Part shown: in pieces, positions 9,580-19,657 of the stretch | Numbering within the stretch: position 1 is the stretch's first letter | Layout: each line of letters begins with the position of its first letter | Source of the DNA: Xanthomonas fragariae | GTDB taxonomy: Bacteria > Pseudomonadota > Gammaproteobacteria > Xanthomonadales > Xanthomonadaceae | DNA length: 64,000 nucleotides | Direction of reading: 5' to 3' | NCBI RefSeq assembly: GCF_900183975.1 | Contig: NZ_LT853882.1 | Span: 3,031,501 to 3,095,500, forward strand | The notes under the pieces: model-generated | Database searches by the model: none | What the model saw: only the letters and a program-made list of their open reading frames with translations | What the model was told of the DNA's origin: nothing | Made by a program: the position numbers and the translations under genes

Positions 9580-10218
9580 TTATCCCAGCGCGTGCGCTGG
9601 CACCGGCTGCTCGCCGGTGTGCGCCAACGCCTGCATATGGGTCACCACGCCACTGAACAACCGTGCGGTGGCGGCACTGCGGGTGCGGAAAATCTCTTCC
9701 AGCGCGCCGTAGTACCACAGCGTGCCCTCACGCCCGGCGGTGAACACGTTGAAGATGTCCTGGCCCACGGCAGGGTTTTCCAGGTCCTGCACGATGGTCC
9801 GCGCGTTGTAAAGCTTGTCGCAGCCCGACACCAGCAGCGCACGCTCCGGCGTCTTGCGCAGATGGTCCAAGTAGGCGAGCTTGCGCTCGCGCCAATCGCG
9901 TTTGCGCGCACTCCGGGTATTGTCCACCTCGGCCTTGTCTTCGGCAGTGGCGTCGGTACATGCCATCACGATGTCGGCCACCGCATTGCCGAACTGCGCG
10001 CGGATCGATGCTTCGTGGCCGCCACCACAGTCTTCCACTACATCGTGCAACAAGCCGGCAATGGCCTGTTCTTCGTCGCCGCCGCATTCCAGCACTAGCG
10101 TCGATACGCCCAATAAATGGCTCAGATACGGGATCTGCGTGCCCTTGCGCACCTGCCCGGCATGGGCGATGCGCGCGTAGTCCACGGCCAAGGCGTAGCG
10201 TTCGGTGAGAGCGGTCAT
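9580..10218 (-). CDS. HD-domain phosphohydrolase, SpoT-hydrolase-like
   Basis: The 212-aa protein has the RelA/SpoT-type HD fold: HAGQVRKGTQIPYLSHLLGV near residues 20-40, the HD pair in GLLHDVVED, and a later KLYNAR motif containing the usual asparagine. Such stand-alone hydrolases include Mesh1-like enzymes acting on (p)ppGpp or NADPH; the substrate here cannot be told from sequence alone. I chose the ATG at 10218 (MTALTERYALAV) over an upstream start at 10266 because it begins right at the conserved helix. Confidence 0.82.
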   Translation of the reverse strand: MTALTERYALAVDYARIAHAGQVRKGTQIPYLSHLLGVSTLVLECGGDEEQAIAGLLHDVVEDCGGGHEASIRAQFGNAVADIVMACTDATAEDKAEVDNTRSARKRDWRERKLAYLDHLRKTPERALLVSGCDKLYNARTIVQDLENPAVGQDIFNVFTAGREGTLWYYGALEEIFRTRSAATARLFSGVVTHMQALAHTGEQPVPAHALG

Positions 10219-10367
10219 GGGGCGTCCGATGCGAGCGATGGACACATTATCGCCGAGCCCGACCACGCGCGGAGTGAGGATGCCGCGACGATACGTGTGC
10301 AGACGCGATAACGCGCTGTTGCCTCCGATAGGACTAGGGTAGCCCCACGCCGCACGATTGCTCAGCC

Positions 10368-11114
10368 ATGCCTATGCTTTCCGTTTGCAACGCCTGCCGC
10401 GATGGACAGGACTTTCCCACCGCGATCACGATGGCCTTCCAGCCGATCGTCGATGTGTCCACCCGTAGCATCTATGCCAGCGAAGCACTGGTGCGCGGGG
10501 TCAATGGCGAATCGGCCGGCAGCATTCTGGCCGCCGTCGATGAGCGCAACCGCTACGCCTTCGACCAGGTCTGCCGCGTCAAGGCGATCGAATGCGCAGC
10601 GCAGATCGCGCTTCCGACATTGCTGTCGATCAACTTCATGCCCAACGCGGTCTACAACCCCGAGCACTGCCTGCGCGCCACGCTCTCGGCCACCGAACAA
10701 TACGGCTGGCCGCTGGACGCCATCATCTTTGAGGTCAGCGAGCAGGAACGCCTGGCCGACCCGGCACATCTGCTCTCGATCCTGCGCACCTATCGGGCGC
10801 GCGGCATGAAAACCGCCATCGACGATTTCGGCGCCGGCTACTCGGGGCTCGGCCTGCTGGCCGATTTCCAACCGGACCTGCTCAAACTGGACATGGCCCT
10901 GATCCGCGGCATCAACACCGACCTCAGCCGCCAAGCCATCGTCTGCCACGTCACCCGCATGTGCGAAGAACTCGGCATCGCGGTGATCGCCGAAGGCATC
11001 GAACACCCCGACGAATGCCGCACCCTGCGCGACATGGGCATCCGCCTGCAACAAGGCTACCTGTTCGCCCACCCGCAAATCGGCGCGCTGCCGCAGGTCC
11101 ATTGGCCAGAGTGA
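10368..11114 (+). CDS. EAL-domain cyclic-di-GMP phosphodiesterase
   Basis: A single EAL domain of 248 aa with no sensory or membrane part. Catalytic motifs are recognisable: YASEALVRG (EALVR), NFMPN, FEVSEQE, AIDDFGAGYSGL (DDFG), KLDMALIRG, AEGIEH and QQGYLFAHP. These supply the metal ligands and the loop-6 residues, so it may be active in degrading c-di-GMP. The N-terminal CNACRDGQ contains a CxxC pair. It is transcribed alone, divergent from the HD hydrolase. Confidence 0.92.
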   Translation: MPMLSVCNACRDGQDFPTAITMAFQPIVDVSTRSIYASEALVRGVNGESAGSILAAVDERNRYAFDQVCRVKAIECAAQIALPTLLSINFMPNAVYNPEHCLRATLSATEQYGWPLDAIIFEVSEQERLADPAHLLSILRTYRARGMKTAIDDFGAGYSGLGLLADFQPDLLKLDMALIRGINTDLSRQAIVCHVTRMCEELGIAVIAEGIEHPDECRTLRDMGIRLQQGYLFAHPQIGALPQVHWPE

Positions 11115-11159
11115 ATGCATCGACTTCCCAATCCCGATTCCCAGCGGCGCTACCGTGCC

Positions 11160-11429
11160 GTCACACACGGACCGCGGAATTGGCCCGAGTTGCGATGTCT
11201 TACCCGGCAGCTCCACTTCCACCTCGTCTACATAGCACCAGCCCCAACCTTCGGGTCGGTCGTAGACTTCGATAATTGGGTGGCCGGTGGCATGGCAATG
11301 CGCGGTGGCCACACCTGCGGCATAGGCGTACATGCACCCATGGGCTATCGATGGCCAGGCATTGTTCGCAGCCACGCGCGCTCGACACGACCTCGGCAAT
11401 CTGCGCGGTGTGGCGCAGTGGTCGCTCAT
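11160..11429 (-). pseudogene. UBP-type zinc-finger protein, frameshifted and internally deleted
   Basis: The start MSDHCA overlaps the stop of the reductase gene (ATGA). The next residues (TAQIAEVVSSARGCEQCLAI, then VHVRLCRRCG) are in a different frame, and the end (HATGHPIIEVYDRPEGWGWC) is back in the first. The middle of the zinc finger, which should carry a second Cys pair and His residues, is missing. UBP zinc fingers are typical small partners placed after thioredoxin-reductase-like genes of this type, so the locus was probably a two-gene operon. Boundaries at the 3' end are approximate. Confidence 0.7.
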
Positions 11430-13135
11430 GAGGTGGTGGACTCCTGGTTGGCGCTGGCAAGTTCGGACATGGGCACCGGGTCGGCCTGGCGCGCCAGATA
11501 CTGGTGAATCTGCGCGACCACTGCGGCGCCCTCGCCCACTGCGGCGGCCACGCGCTTGACCGAGCTGGCGCGCACATCGCCGATGGCAAACACACCGGGG
11601 CGATTGGTTTCCAGCGGCCAACACGCCGGCATGCCATCGCCACGCGCGGTGCCGGTAATGACAAAGCCGCGCTTGTCGGTTTCTACGCAGTTCTGCAGCC
11701 AATCGGTGTTGGGGTCTGCGCCGACAAACAGAAACAGATGCCGCAATTCCAAGCGCATGGTCTGCCCGTCGGCACGGGTGCGTAGCACCGCCGCGTGTAG
11801 GCCGCGCTCCGGGTCGCCTTCGAGCGCGGAGACTTCGGTGCCGGTATGCAGTTGCACATTCGGCAGTGCGGCAATGCGTTCGATGAGATAATGCGACATC
11901 GACGCTTCCAGCCCATCGCCCCGAATGATCAGGTGCAGTTGCTTGACCCGCGGCGCCAGAAACGCCACCGCCTGGCCTGCAGAATTACCGCCACCGACCA
12001 ACACCACCACACCACCCTCGCACAGGCGCGCTTCCACCGGCGATGCCCAGTACGACACGCCATGGCCTTCGAAGCGATCCAGCCCTTCGATGTCCGGGCG
12101 CCGGTAGCGCACACCCGAGGCGATGACCACGGTGCTAGCCAGCAATTGTTTGCCGTCGGCAAGATCCAGCGTCAACGCGCCATCGTCGCGCCCGCATTCC
12201 AGCGTGGCCGCTTCAATCGGGATGGCCAGTTCGGCGCCGAATTTCAGCGCCTGGTTGTACGCACGCCCGGCCAGCGCCTGGCCCGAAATTCCGGTCGGAA
12301 AGCCTAGATAATTTTCGATACGGGCCGAGGCGCCGGCCTGCCCGCCGATGGCGCGCTGATCCAGCACCAGCACCGATAAACCTTCGGACGCGGCATACAC
12401 CGCCGTCGCCAGACCGGCCGGGCCGGCACCCACAATCGCTACGTCGTAGCGCTTGTTGGGGTCGATGTCCGGCGTCATGCCCAGGCAATGCGCCGCTTCG
12501 ACATCGCTGGGCTGGCGCAGCACACGGCCGCTGGGGCAGGCCATCACCGGCAAGTCGTGCTCCTGGATGCCCAGCCGATCGACCAGCGCGCGGCCTTCTT
12601 CATCGGAAACATCGATCACCGTGTTAGGGTAGCCATTGCGAGTCAAGAACCCCTGCAAACGGGTCAGATGCGCATCGTCCGGCTCGCCGATCAACATCGA
12701 GCCGGAGGCATCGCCTTCGATCAATCCAACGCGGCGCAGGATCAGCGCACGCATCACCACCTCGCCTACGTCGGCCGAGCTGATCATCAGCGCGCGTAGA
12801 TGCGCGGTGTCGAACGGCAACGCCAGACAGCCATCCGGCCCGGCCCGGCCGGCAGCGAGCGACGCGCGCCCTGCCAACTGGCTGATCTCGCCGGTGAACT
12901 GACCAGGCGTGTGGAGCATGATCGGCTTTTCATTGCCCAGCCCGTCGCGATGCACCACTTCGATGGCGCCGTCCAGCACCACCCACACAGGCGCGTGCGC
13001 ATCACCCACGTCGAACACAGTTTCGCCGGCACTGAAGCGCTTTGCCGACCCGCTGGCGAAGCGCCGCGTAATCGCCAATTGGGCCAAGTCCAGCTCGGGA
13101 AACATCTGATGGTGGCGGGTATCGTCCAAAGGCAT
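11426..13135 (-). CDS. Cyclic nucleotide-binding domain / thioredoxin reductase-like fusion
   Basis: The 569-aa protein has an N-terminal cyclic-nucleotide-binding-type fold (residues about 15-140, with SAGETVFDVGDAHAPVWVVL), a middle thioredoxin-like segment (about 175-235), and a C-terminal FAD/NAD(P) oxidoreductase (VAIVGAGPAGLATAVYAASE, VVLVGGGNSAGQAV, GVFAIGDVRAS). The redox-active CxxC of true thioredoxin reductase is replaced by YWASPVEARLC, so classical disulfide reduction is doubtful. The start MPLDDTRHHQ at 13135 is preferred to an upstream one at 13198. Its stop overlaps the zinc-finger remnant. Confidence 0.85.
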   Translation of the reverse strand: MPLDDTRHHQMFPELDLAQLAITRRFASGSAKRFSAGETVFDVGDAHAPVWVVLDGAIEVVHRDGLGNEKPIMLHTPGQFTGEISQLAGRASLAAGRAGPDGCLALPFDTAHLRALMISSADVGEVVMRALILRRVGLIEGDASGSMLIGEPDDAHLTRLQGFLTRNGYPNTVIDVSDEEGRALVDRLGIQEHDLPVMACPSGRVLRQPSDVEAAHCLGMTPDIDPNKRYDVAIVGAGPAGLATAVYAASEGLSVLVLDQRAIGGQAGASARIENYLGFPTGISGQALAGRAYNQALKFGAELAIPIEAATLECGRDDGALTLDLADGKQLLASTVVIASGVRYRRPDIEGLDRFEGHGVSYWASPVEARLCEGGVVVLVGGGNSAGQAVAFLAPRVKQLHLIIRGDGLEASMSHYLIERIAALPNVQLHTGTEVSALEGDPERGLHAAVLRTRADGQTMRLELRHLFLFVGADPNTDWLQNCVETDKRGFVITGTARGDGMPACWPLETNRPGVFAIGDVRASSVKRVAAAVGEGAAVVAQIHQYLARQADPVPMSELASANQESTTS

Positions 13136-13720
13136 GGATCGGCGACACTGACGGGACAACATGCAAGCATGGCCAGCGGTGATGACGATGGCAAACAACT
13201 AATCGCGCAATGCCGGCTACGACATGCATCGCACGTGCAGCAAGCGCACGCGAGCAGATGCGGCGCAGGTTTGACGGCTCGCAATGCGTTTGGCGAAACC
13301 GTCGGCGAAACCGTCGAATGCGTGGTCGGCTTACCGAGCGCAACCCAGGCAATCAACCACAACCGTGCGCATTTAGTAGTGGCCAACAAAACGACTGCGT
13401 TCACCTCAAAGTGCATAACACGCGCTAATGCTGCGGCGGCTCCCAATGCCGGCCGTGCTGCCCGGCAGCCATGCGTTCGGCCGGGCGCACGCAACTCACC
13501 ACGCTGATGCGCCACCCAGCACTGGGAGCGCCGCTGTGGGAACGTCGAATTCATCCATCTGCGTGATATGCGGGCAATGCGCTGGATTTCAGCGCAACAG
13601 TCTCGTCACGCACAGCGCCACTGCGACCAGTTCAGCTTCACGCTGCGGTACGCAAAACGCCGCGCCTTGTTCACCCATCATGATTAAGCATGCCTGTCTG
13701 ATTTCGATGGAGTCATCAGT
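13136..13720. other. Intergenic region, no gene recognised
   Basis: Between two divergent genes. Frames on either strand here are short or low in coding character. Nothing with a recognisable domain was seen. Confidence 0.4.
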
Positions 13721-14702
13721 ATGCATCGCACCCCTGCTGCCCACGTGGTGATTTCGGGCGCTTCCAGCGGCATTGGTCAGGCCACCGCTGAAGCGTTCGC
13801 CGAACAAGGCGCACGCCTGCTGCTGGCCGCTCGCAACGAAGACGCGTTGAATGCCATCGCCAAACGCTGCCGTGCGCATGGCGCCGAAGTATTGGTTGTG
13901 CGCACCGACGTCAAGCATGTCGAACAGGTGCAAGCGCTGGCCGCCAGCGCGCGGAGTTTCCTGGGCCGCGTCGATCTGTGGTTCGGCAATGTCGGCGTCG
14001 GCGCGGTGGGTAAATTTCATGAGGTGCCGATCGAAGCCAGCGCGGCGGTGATCCACGCCAATCTGCTGGGCCGCATGCACGACGCACACGCGGCCATCCC
14101 GATGTTCATCGAGCAAGGCCACGGGGTCTTCGTCAACATGATCTCTTCCGGCGGCTTTGCGTCCACACCATTCGCTGCCGCCTACAGCGCCAGCAAGTTC
14201 GGCCAGCGCGGCTTCTACGAAGCACTGCGTGCAGAACTGAGCGAATACCCCCAGCATCCATGTCTGCGATGTGTACCCGTACTTCGTCGACACACCGGGT
14301 TTGACACACGGCGCCAACTACGTGGGGCGGCGCGTCACCGGGCCGCCGCTCATACTAGACCTGCGCACCGTGGCCGCTGCGGTCGTGCGCCTGCTGGATC
14401 GTCCACGCAACACCGTGGTGCTGGGCGCGGCGACCTATGCAATGCGCGTAGGCCATGCGCTGGCGCCGCATGCGTTGGCGCGCGCCATGAATCGGTTATT
14501 CCAGCGCTACTTTGCACAGTCTCCACGCGTGGCGCGCTCCAGCGGCAATGTGTTCGGGCCGCCCATCATTGCCGGCGGCATCGATGGTGGCTACCGCAGG
14601 CGTGCTGCGGCGCGGCCGCGCTCGACAAGTAACAAGGTGATGATCGGTGCGGCAGCCTCCACGGCCGCGACCTTGGCGGCGTTGGCGTTGCGGCGTCGTT
14701 AG
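13721..14702 (+). pseudogene. Short-chain dehydrogenase with +1 frameshift
   Basis: The first frame encodes a classical SDR: Rossmann motif SGASSGIGQATAEAF near residue 13, and the catalytic YSASK near residue 167. After LRAELSEYP at about 14250 the expected continuation SIHVCDVYPYFVDTPG is in the next frame, which then runs to 14702 with a hydrophobic, Arg-rich tail (AATLAALALRRR). The junction is a run of five C; one extra C explains the shift. The uncorrected frame ends at 14632 with an unrelated tail. Either a recent mutation or a sequencing error; the coordinates cover the restored gene. Confidence 0.85.
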
Positions 14703-15124
14703 CGGCTGACGTTCGCACTCAGCTCGGCCCATGCCGGGAGCGCGTGGTGCGTGCTTTGCTCAAACCAGGCCGGATATCCACGCCAAGCGCATCAATCGCG
14801 CGTAATGCGGATAGCCAGCTCGGCCACGGTTGCGTAATACGCAAACGCCAACGCCAACGCATTGCTCGACTTTCCCGCTGCCAGCCAGCCGCTACCGCGC
14901 CATCGATTCCTGCACACTGTATTTTTCGCATGCCTGCCGGTTGGCTGATGCCTGGTGAAGCGACGCGTTCATCACGCGACACACGCCTGCTGCATGCGCC
15001 CCACGCGTTCACATGATGCACAACATTCGTTCACCCGTGCGCATCGTAATGGTTCCCACACTGGTGTCGATCGATACGCAGCCTGGTTGCGTATCTTGCT
15101 ATCGCCCAATGCAGGAGACCGTGC
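14703..15124. other. Intergenic region, no gene recognised
   Basis: About 420 bp between two SDR genes. No frame with family features or a good start was found. A purine-rich GGAGA at about 15113-15117 serves as ribosome binding site of the next gene. Confidence 0.45.
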
Positions 15125-16027
15125 ATGTCCAGCGCCAAGAATCAGTACCAAATGCAGAACCCGTTGACCCAGTTTCCGCAGCCGCAATTCCCGGAACAGA
15201 CCCAGCACGCGCCCGGATCCATCCACGCGTTGCAGCCGCAAGCCGACCATGGCGAGCAGAGCTATGAGGGCTTTGGCCGGCTCAAGGGCCGCAAGGCGCT
15301 GATCACCGGCGCAGATTCCGGTATCGGCCGCGCCACTGCAATCGCGTTTGCGCGCGAAGGTGCCGACGTCGTGCTCAACTATTTGCCGGAAGAAGAGTCC
15401 GATGCTGCCGAAGTCGTGCAGCTGATCCAGGCTGAAGGCCGCAAAGCCATCCCTATGCCGGGCGATCTGAACAACGAAGCGTTCTGCACCGAACTGGTCG
15501 AACGTGCCGTGCAGGAGCTCGATGGCCTGGATGTGCTGGTCAACATCGCCGGCAAGCAGACCGCAGTGAAAGACATTGCCGACATCACCACCGAGCAGTT
15601 CGACGCCACTTACAAGACCAACGTCTATGCGATGTTCTGGCTGTGCAAGGCAGCCATCCCGCACTTGCCGTCGGGCGCATCGATCATCAATACCGGCTCG
15701 ATCCAGTCGTATCAGCCCTCGGCCACTCTGCTCGACTACGCCTCCACCAAGGCAGCCATCGTCAACTTCACCAAAGGGCTGGCGCAGCAGATTGCCGAGA
15801 AGGGCATCCGTGTCAACGCGGTTGCGCCCGGCCCGGTGTGGACGCCGCTGCAGCCCAGCGGTGGTCAGCCACCGGAAAAGATTCCCGATTTCGGTTCGGA
15901 AACGCCGCTCAAGCGTGCCGGCCAGCCGGTGGAAATGGCGCCGCTGTACGTCATCCTGGCGTCGCAGGAATCCAGCTATGTCACTGGCGAAGTCTTCGGT
16001 GCCACCGGCGGCCTGTTGCTGTCTTGA
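15125..16027 (+). CDS. Short-chain dehydrogenase/reductase, YghA-like
   Basis: The 300-aa protein has a long N-terminal extension rich in Gln and Pro (residues 1-50) as in YghA-type SDRs, then the cofactor motif [19 protein letters not shown] near residue 140, and the catalytic YASTK. The C-terminus [17 protein letters not shown] is typical. Substrate is unknown; relatives reduce aldehydes or ketones with NADPH. An AGGAGA element precedes the ATG. Its stop overlaps the presumed TTG start of the GH15 gene (TTGA), suggesting an operon. Confidence 0.9.
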   Translation: MSSAKNQYQMQNPLTQFPQPQFPEQTQHAPGSIHALQPQADHGEQSYEGFGRLKGRKALITGADSGIGRATAIAFAREGADVVLNYLPEEESDAAEVVQLIQAEGRKAIPMPGDLNNEAFCTELVERAVQELDGLDVLVNIAGKQTAVKDIADITTEQFDATYKTNVYAMFWLCKAAIPHLPSGASIINTGSIQSYQPSATLLDYASTKAAIVNFTKGLAQQIAEKGIRVNAVAPGPVWTPLQPSGGQPPEKIPDFGSETPLKRAGQPVEMAPLYVILASQESSYVTGEVFGATGGLLLS

Positions 16028-16370
16028 GCCACCGCGACGCACAGTTTCAACGTGATGCCACAGGCACCTTGCCGATCGCTGCGTATGCGGCGATCGGCGA
16101 TGGCCGTTCGGTCGCCTGTGCGGTGCAGACGGCAGCATCGACTGGTGGCGCGTGCCACAGATGGATTCGCCACCGTTGTTCGATCGCCTGCTCGATGCTC
16201 GCGAAGGCGGCTATTTCGCACTCACACCGCAACGCCTGCAGCACGCACAACGCCGATATCGCGACGGCAGCAACATCCTCGAAACCACCTTTACGACCGA
16301 ACACGGCATTGCACGCCTGACCGAATCGCTCAACAGCGGCGAAGCCGGCCGCTTACCGTGGTCGGAACTA
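16024..16370 (+). pseudogene. GH15 glycosidase, 5' part (interrupted)
   Basis: N-terminal part of a glycoside hydrolase family 15 (trehalase/glucoamylase-like) protein: LPIAAYAAIGDGRSVA in one frame, then after a 1-bp loss near 16115 GSIDWWRVPQMDSPPLFDRL in another. It runs to WSELE, where an IS5-family element enters. The start is probably a TTG overlapping the stop of the preceding SDR. With two frameshifts plus an insertion in the whole gene, it cannot be functional. Confidence 0.85.
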
Positions 16371-17227
16371 GAGCGTGTTATGAACTTTGCCCTTGTCACG
16401 CTAACGTATACGGATGAAGCCTCGTAAGCCTTATTCCACCGATATTTCCGACGAAGAATGGGCCTTTGCGGCTCCCTATTTGACGCTGATGGACGTGCAG
16501 GCACCGCAGCGCAAGTATGAGCTACGCGCGATGTTCAACGCACTGCGGTGGATCGCGCGCGCCGGCGCACCATGGCGATTGCTTCCCAACGATTTTCCGC
16601 CCTGGGAAGCGGTGTATCAGCAAACACAGCGCTGGCTGCAAGCGGGCTGCTTTGAGGCCATGGTCAGTGATCTGCGCTCACTCTTGCGTGTGGCGCAAGG
16701 GAAAAAAGGCCAGCCGAGCGCGGTCATTTTCGATGCTCGCACGCTGCAGTCCACCTGCGAAAGCGGGCCGCGTGCTGGATACGATGGCTATAAACGCAAG
16801 AAAGGCAGCAAGGTACACATGGCCGTCGATACGCTTGGACATCTGCTCGCTGTCCAGGTGACGCCGGCTAATGAGCAGGAGCGCGCGCAAGTCCGATCGT
16901 TGGCACAAGAGGTACAACACGTGACCGGTGAAACGGTCAAGATCGCCTTTGTTGATCAGGGCTACACCGGTCAAGAACCGGCGCAGGCGGCCACGGAAGA
17001 AGGCATTGAGTTGCAAGTGATCAAGCTGCAAGAAGCGAAAAAAGGCTTTGTCTTGCTGCCGCGCCGTTGGGTTGTCGAGCGCAGCTTCGGATGGGCCAAT
17101 CGTTTCAGACGGCTGGCACGCGACTACGAGCGATTGCCGGAAACCTTGGCCGGTTTGCACTTCGTCGTCTTCACGATCCTGATGCTTGGAAATGCAGCCA
17201 CCCTCTTTCAAATTTCATAACACGCTC
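16371..17227 (+). mobile_element. IS5-family insertion sequence, copy 1
   Basis: The 857-bp element has terminal inverted repeats GAGCGTGTTATGAA, and CTAG occurs on both sides if the terminal G/C are counted as target (YTAR-type duplication of IS5-like elements). It encodes one transposase. Nearly identical copies lie at 30807-31664 and 56346-57202 in the opposite orientation. It splits the GH15 gene; joining the flanks restores SELARRIEGV. Confidence 0.93.
16414..17220 (+). CDS. IS5-family transposase (copy 1)
   Basis: The 268-aa DDE transposase starts MKPRKPYSTDISDEEWAFAA. It has the DDE signature segments FDARTLQST, FVDQGYTGQ and VVERSFGWANRFRRL (the YREK-like region with E). It differs from copies 2 and 3 at a few residues, for example LQVIKL versus LHVIKL and the ending FQIS versus FQSS. 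The frame is intact, so the element could be active. Confidence 0.95.
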   Translation: MKPRKPYSTDISDEEWAFAAPYLTLMDVQAPQRKYELRAMFNALRWIARAGAPWRLLPNDFPPWEAVYQQTQRWLQAGCFEAMVSDLRSLLRVAQGKKGQPSAVIFDARTLQSTCESGPRAGYDGYKRKKGSKVHMAVDTLGHLLAVQVTPANEQERAQVRSLAQEVQHVTGETVKIAFVDQGYTGQEPAQAATEEGIELQVIKLQEAKKGFVLLPRRWVVERSFGWANRFRRLARDYERLPETLAGLHFVVFTILMLGNAATLFQIS

Positions 17228-18676
17228 TAGCACGACGCATCGAAGGCGTCGAAGGCGAGGTCGTTTTCGATCTGATCTACCACCCCGGCACGCGTGCCGG
17301 CCAGGCCACGCCCTGGCAAAGCGAAACACCTAATGGCCGCGTGCATCACGTCGGCCCTGTGATGACGATGCTGCGCTTTGATGAAGCCGCAGCGACCATC
17401 TCGCTTTGCGACGACCGCGGCGTGCACGCCACGTTTGCCATCCGCGCAGGCGATACGCAAGTGGTCGCATTGCTGGCCGCTGATGCCGGTTCCTGCGCTG
17501 GAAGACATCGACGGACGCATCGAGCGCAGCGATGCGGAGTGGCGCCAGTGGAGCGGCAACCTGCGCTACGACAGCGGGTATCGCGAAGAGGTCGTGCGCT
17601 CGGCATTGGCGCTGAAGTTCCTGTGGTTTTCTCCTACTGGCGCCATCGCTGCAGCGGTCACTGTTGCATTACCCGAGCAGATCGACGAAAACGGCAATTG
17701 GGACTATCGCTACGCCTGGGTGCGCGATACGGCGTACACCACCAAGGCGTTTTTGCGCGTGGGCGCATTGGCTGATGCCAAGGCCGCATTTAGCTGGTTG
17801 ATGCGCACCATCCGCCGCCATCGCCCCGGCGAGCGCCCCTGCAATACCCTCGATGGCGAGCTGGTGCCGGACGAACGCGAGATCGATATTCCCGGCTATC
17901 GCGGCACACGCCCGGTGCGCGTGGGCAATACTGCCAACACCCAGTTGCAGTTGTGCTTGTACGGCGATATTTTCGAAATGGCATCGCGCTTTCTCGACGC
18001 CGGCCACATCCTGGATCAAGCAACCGCCCGCCAGTTATTCGAGCTCGGTAACGAATGTGCGGACACCTGGATGCGCAAGGACTCCGGATTCTGGGAACTG
18101 GAAATCCACGAGCATTACACCATGTCCAAGGTGGAATGCTGGCTCGCGCTCCGCCGCGCCAGCGAGCTGGCCAAGGCCGGCCATCTCTCCACCGCCATGC
18201 TGCCACGCTGGGAGCGCGAGCAGGCACGCATCCTGGAATGGATCGACATGCAATGCTGGTCCGAGGCCAAACAGTCGTACACGTTCTACGCCGGCACCGA
18301 AGACCTGGACGCCGGCCTGATGCTGGCCTCGCGCTTCGGCCTGGGCGGCCCGCGCCGCGAACGCATGATCTCTACACGCGATGCCATCCGCACAGAACTG
18401 GGCAGCGACGAACTGGTGCATCGCTACAGCGGCATGCAAGAACGCGAAGGCGCTTTTATCGCATGCTCTTTCTGGATGGTTGAAGCCTACGGCCTGTTCG
18501 GCGACCGCACCGAGGCCAAACGTCTGTTCGAACGCCTGCTGGATCGCCTGGGCAACGACGTCGACCTGATGCCGGAGATGATGGATGCCAGCACCGGTGA
18601 AGCGCTGGGAAATTTACCGCAAGGCTTGAGCCACTTGGCGTTGATTCATGCAGCGCTTGCGGTAGATGGCGAGTAG
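17228..18676 (+). pseudogene. GH15 glycosidase, 3' part (interrupted)
   Basis: Continuation after the IS: LARRIEGVEGEVVFDLIYHP, then a frameshift near 17490 in the stretch after QVVALLAADA, and on to the end in the new frame. The catalytic domain is easily recognised by WDYRYAWVRD, VGNTANTQLQLCLYGDI, and the final region NLPQGLSHLALIHAALA. Intact relatives are about 600 aa and hydrolyse trehalose or alpha-glucans. From 17378 a 432-aa open frame persists with the entire (alpha/alpha)6 barrel, but without its N-terminal beta domain. Confidence 0.88.
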
Positions 18677-18787
18677 CTGCCAAGCGCCGTAACACAGCTG
18701 CACGCACAAGCGCATGCCAGCCTGCGCCAACGGCACAAGATCTGGCTGACCTGGACACACGCATCGCCCAAGAAGAGGGGGCTTTGA

Positions 18788-19657
18788 TCACCCGCGCGAC
18801 AATCGATCAAGAATCCCAGGCACTTCCACCGGAATCTCACGCGCCAAAAACCCCACCGTGCCAATGCGCTTGGACAACTGCCTACCGGCCGTTGCATGCA
18901 CGAGCACGCCCCACAACGCAGCGGTCAACGCATCGCTCCCACGTGCAGCAAAGCCCGCAATCAAGCCGGCCAACGTATCGCCCGAGCCGGAAGTGCCCAA
19001 TCCGGACACGCCACCACGATGCACCCACAACGCACCATCCGGCCCAGCGATAAAACTGTCTGCACCTTTGACGATCACCACGCTGCGCATCTTCTTCGCA
19101 AAGGTCAGCGCGTACGCATCTGGCGCCGCTTCCACCGCCGCCTTGTCATCACCGGCCAACGTGGCCATTTCGCCTGCATGCGGCGTCAACACAAACGGCC
19201 GCCCAATCGGCGCACGCAAACCACGCGACAACGCCCCGGCATCCAGCACCAACGTGCACATCGCCTTCTCAGCTGCGCGCTTCACCAACGCAGCCGTGAT
19301 CGATGACGGCGCCATGCCCGGCCCGATCACCGCCGCGTCGCATCCGGCCAAGGCCGCATCCAACGCACGATGCCCACGCGTAATCTCGCCCTGCCCGTTC
19401 TGCGCCAATCCCAACACCAGTGCTTCGGGCACCGCCAATGCCATGCCCGCTGCCAGGCTTGCCGCGGTGGCGATCTGCAACTTGCCCGCGCCCGCGCGCA
19501 ATGCTGCTTCGCCGGCCAATAACACCGCGCCTGGCACGCGCATCGACCCACCCACAATCAACACGCGCCCGCGCTGCTCCTTGTCGCCGCCGGGCGATGG
19601 CAGCGGCATCGTGCGCAAAGCAGCAGCGGTGAGCGTGCGGATACGTGCGGCGGCCAT
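18788..19657 (-). CDS. nnrD: ADP-dependent (S)-NAD(P)H-hydrate dehydratase
   Basis: The 289-aa ribokinase-like protein corresponds to the C-terminal half of YjeF (the epimerase domain is absent). Motifs: GRVLIVGGSMRVPGAVLLAG, DAAVIGPGM, VLDAGALS, VLTPHAGEMATL and GTSGSGDTLAGLIAG, the last being the catalytic GxGD element. It repairs hydrated NAD(P)H using ADP. Its start overlaps the stop of the upstream phosphatase (TGATG), so the two are coupled. Confidence 0.92.
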   Translation of the reverse strand: MAAARIRTLTAAALRTMPLPSPGGDKEQRGRVLIVGGSMRVPGAVLLAGEAALRAGAGKLQIATAASLAAGMALAVPEALVLGLAQNGQGEITRGHRALDAALAGCDAAVIGPGMAPSSITAALVKRAAEKAMCTLVLDAGALSRGLRAPIGRPFVLTPHAGEMATLAGDDKAAVEAAPDAYALTFAKKMRSVVIVKGADSFIAGPDGALWVHRGGVSGLGTSGSGDTLAGLIAGFAARGSDALTAALWGVLVHATAGRQLSKRIGTVGFLAREIPVEVPGILDRLSRG

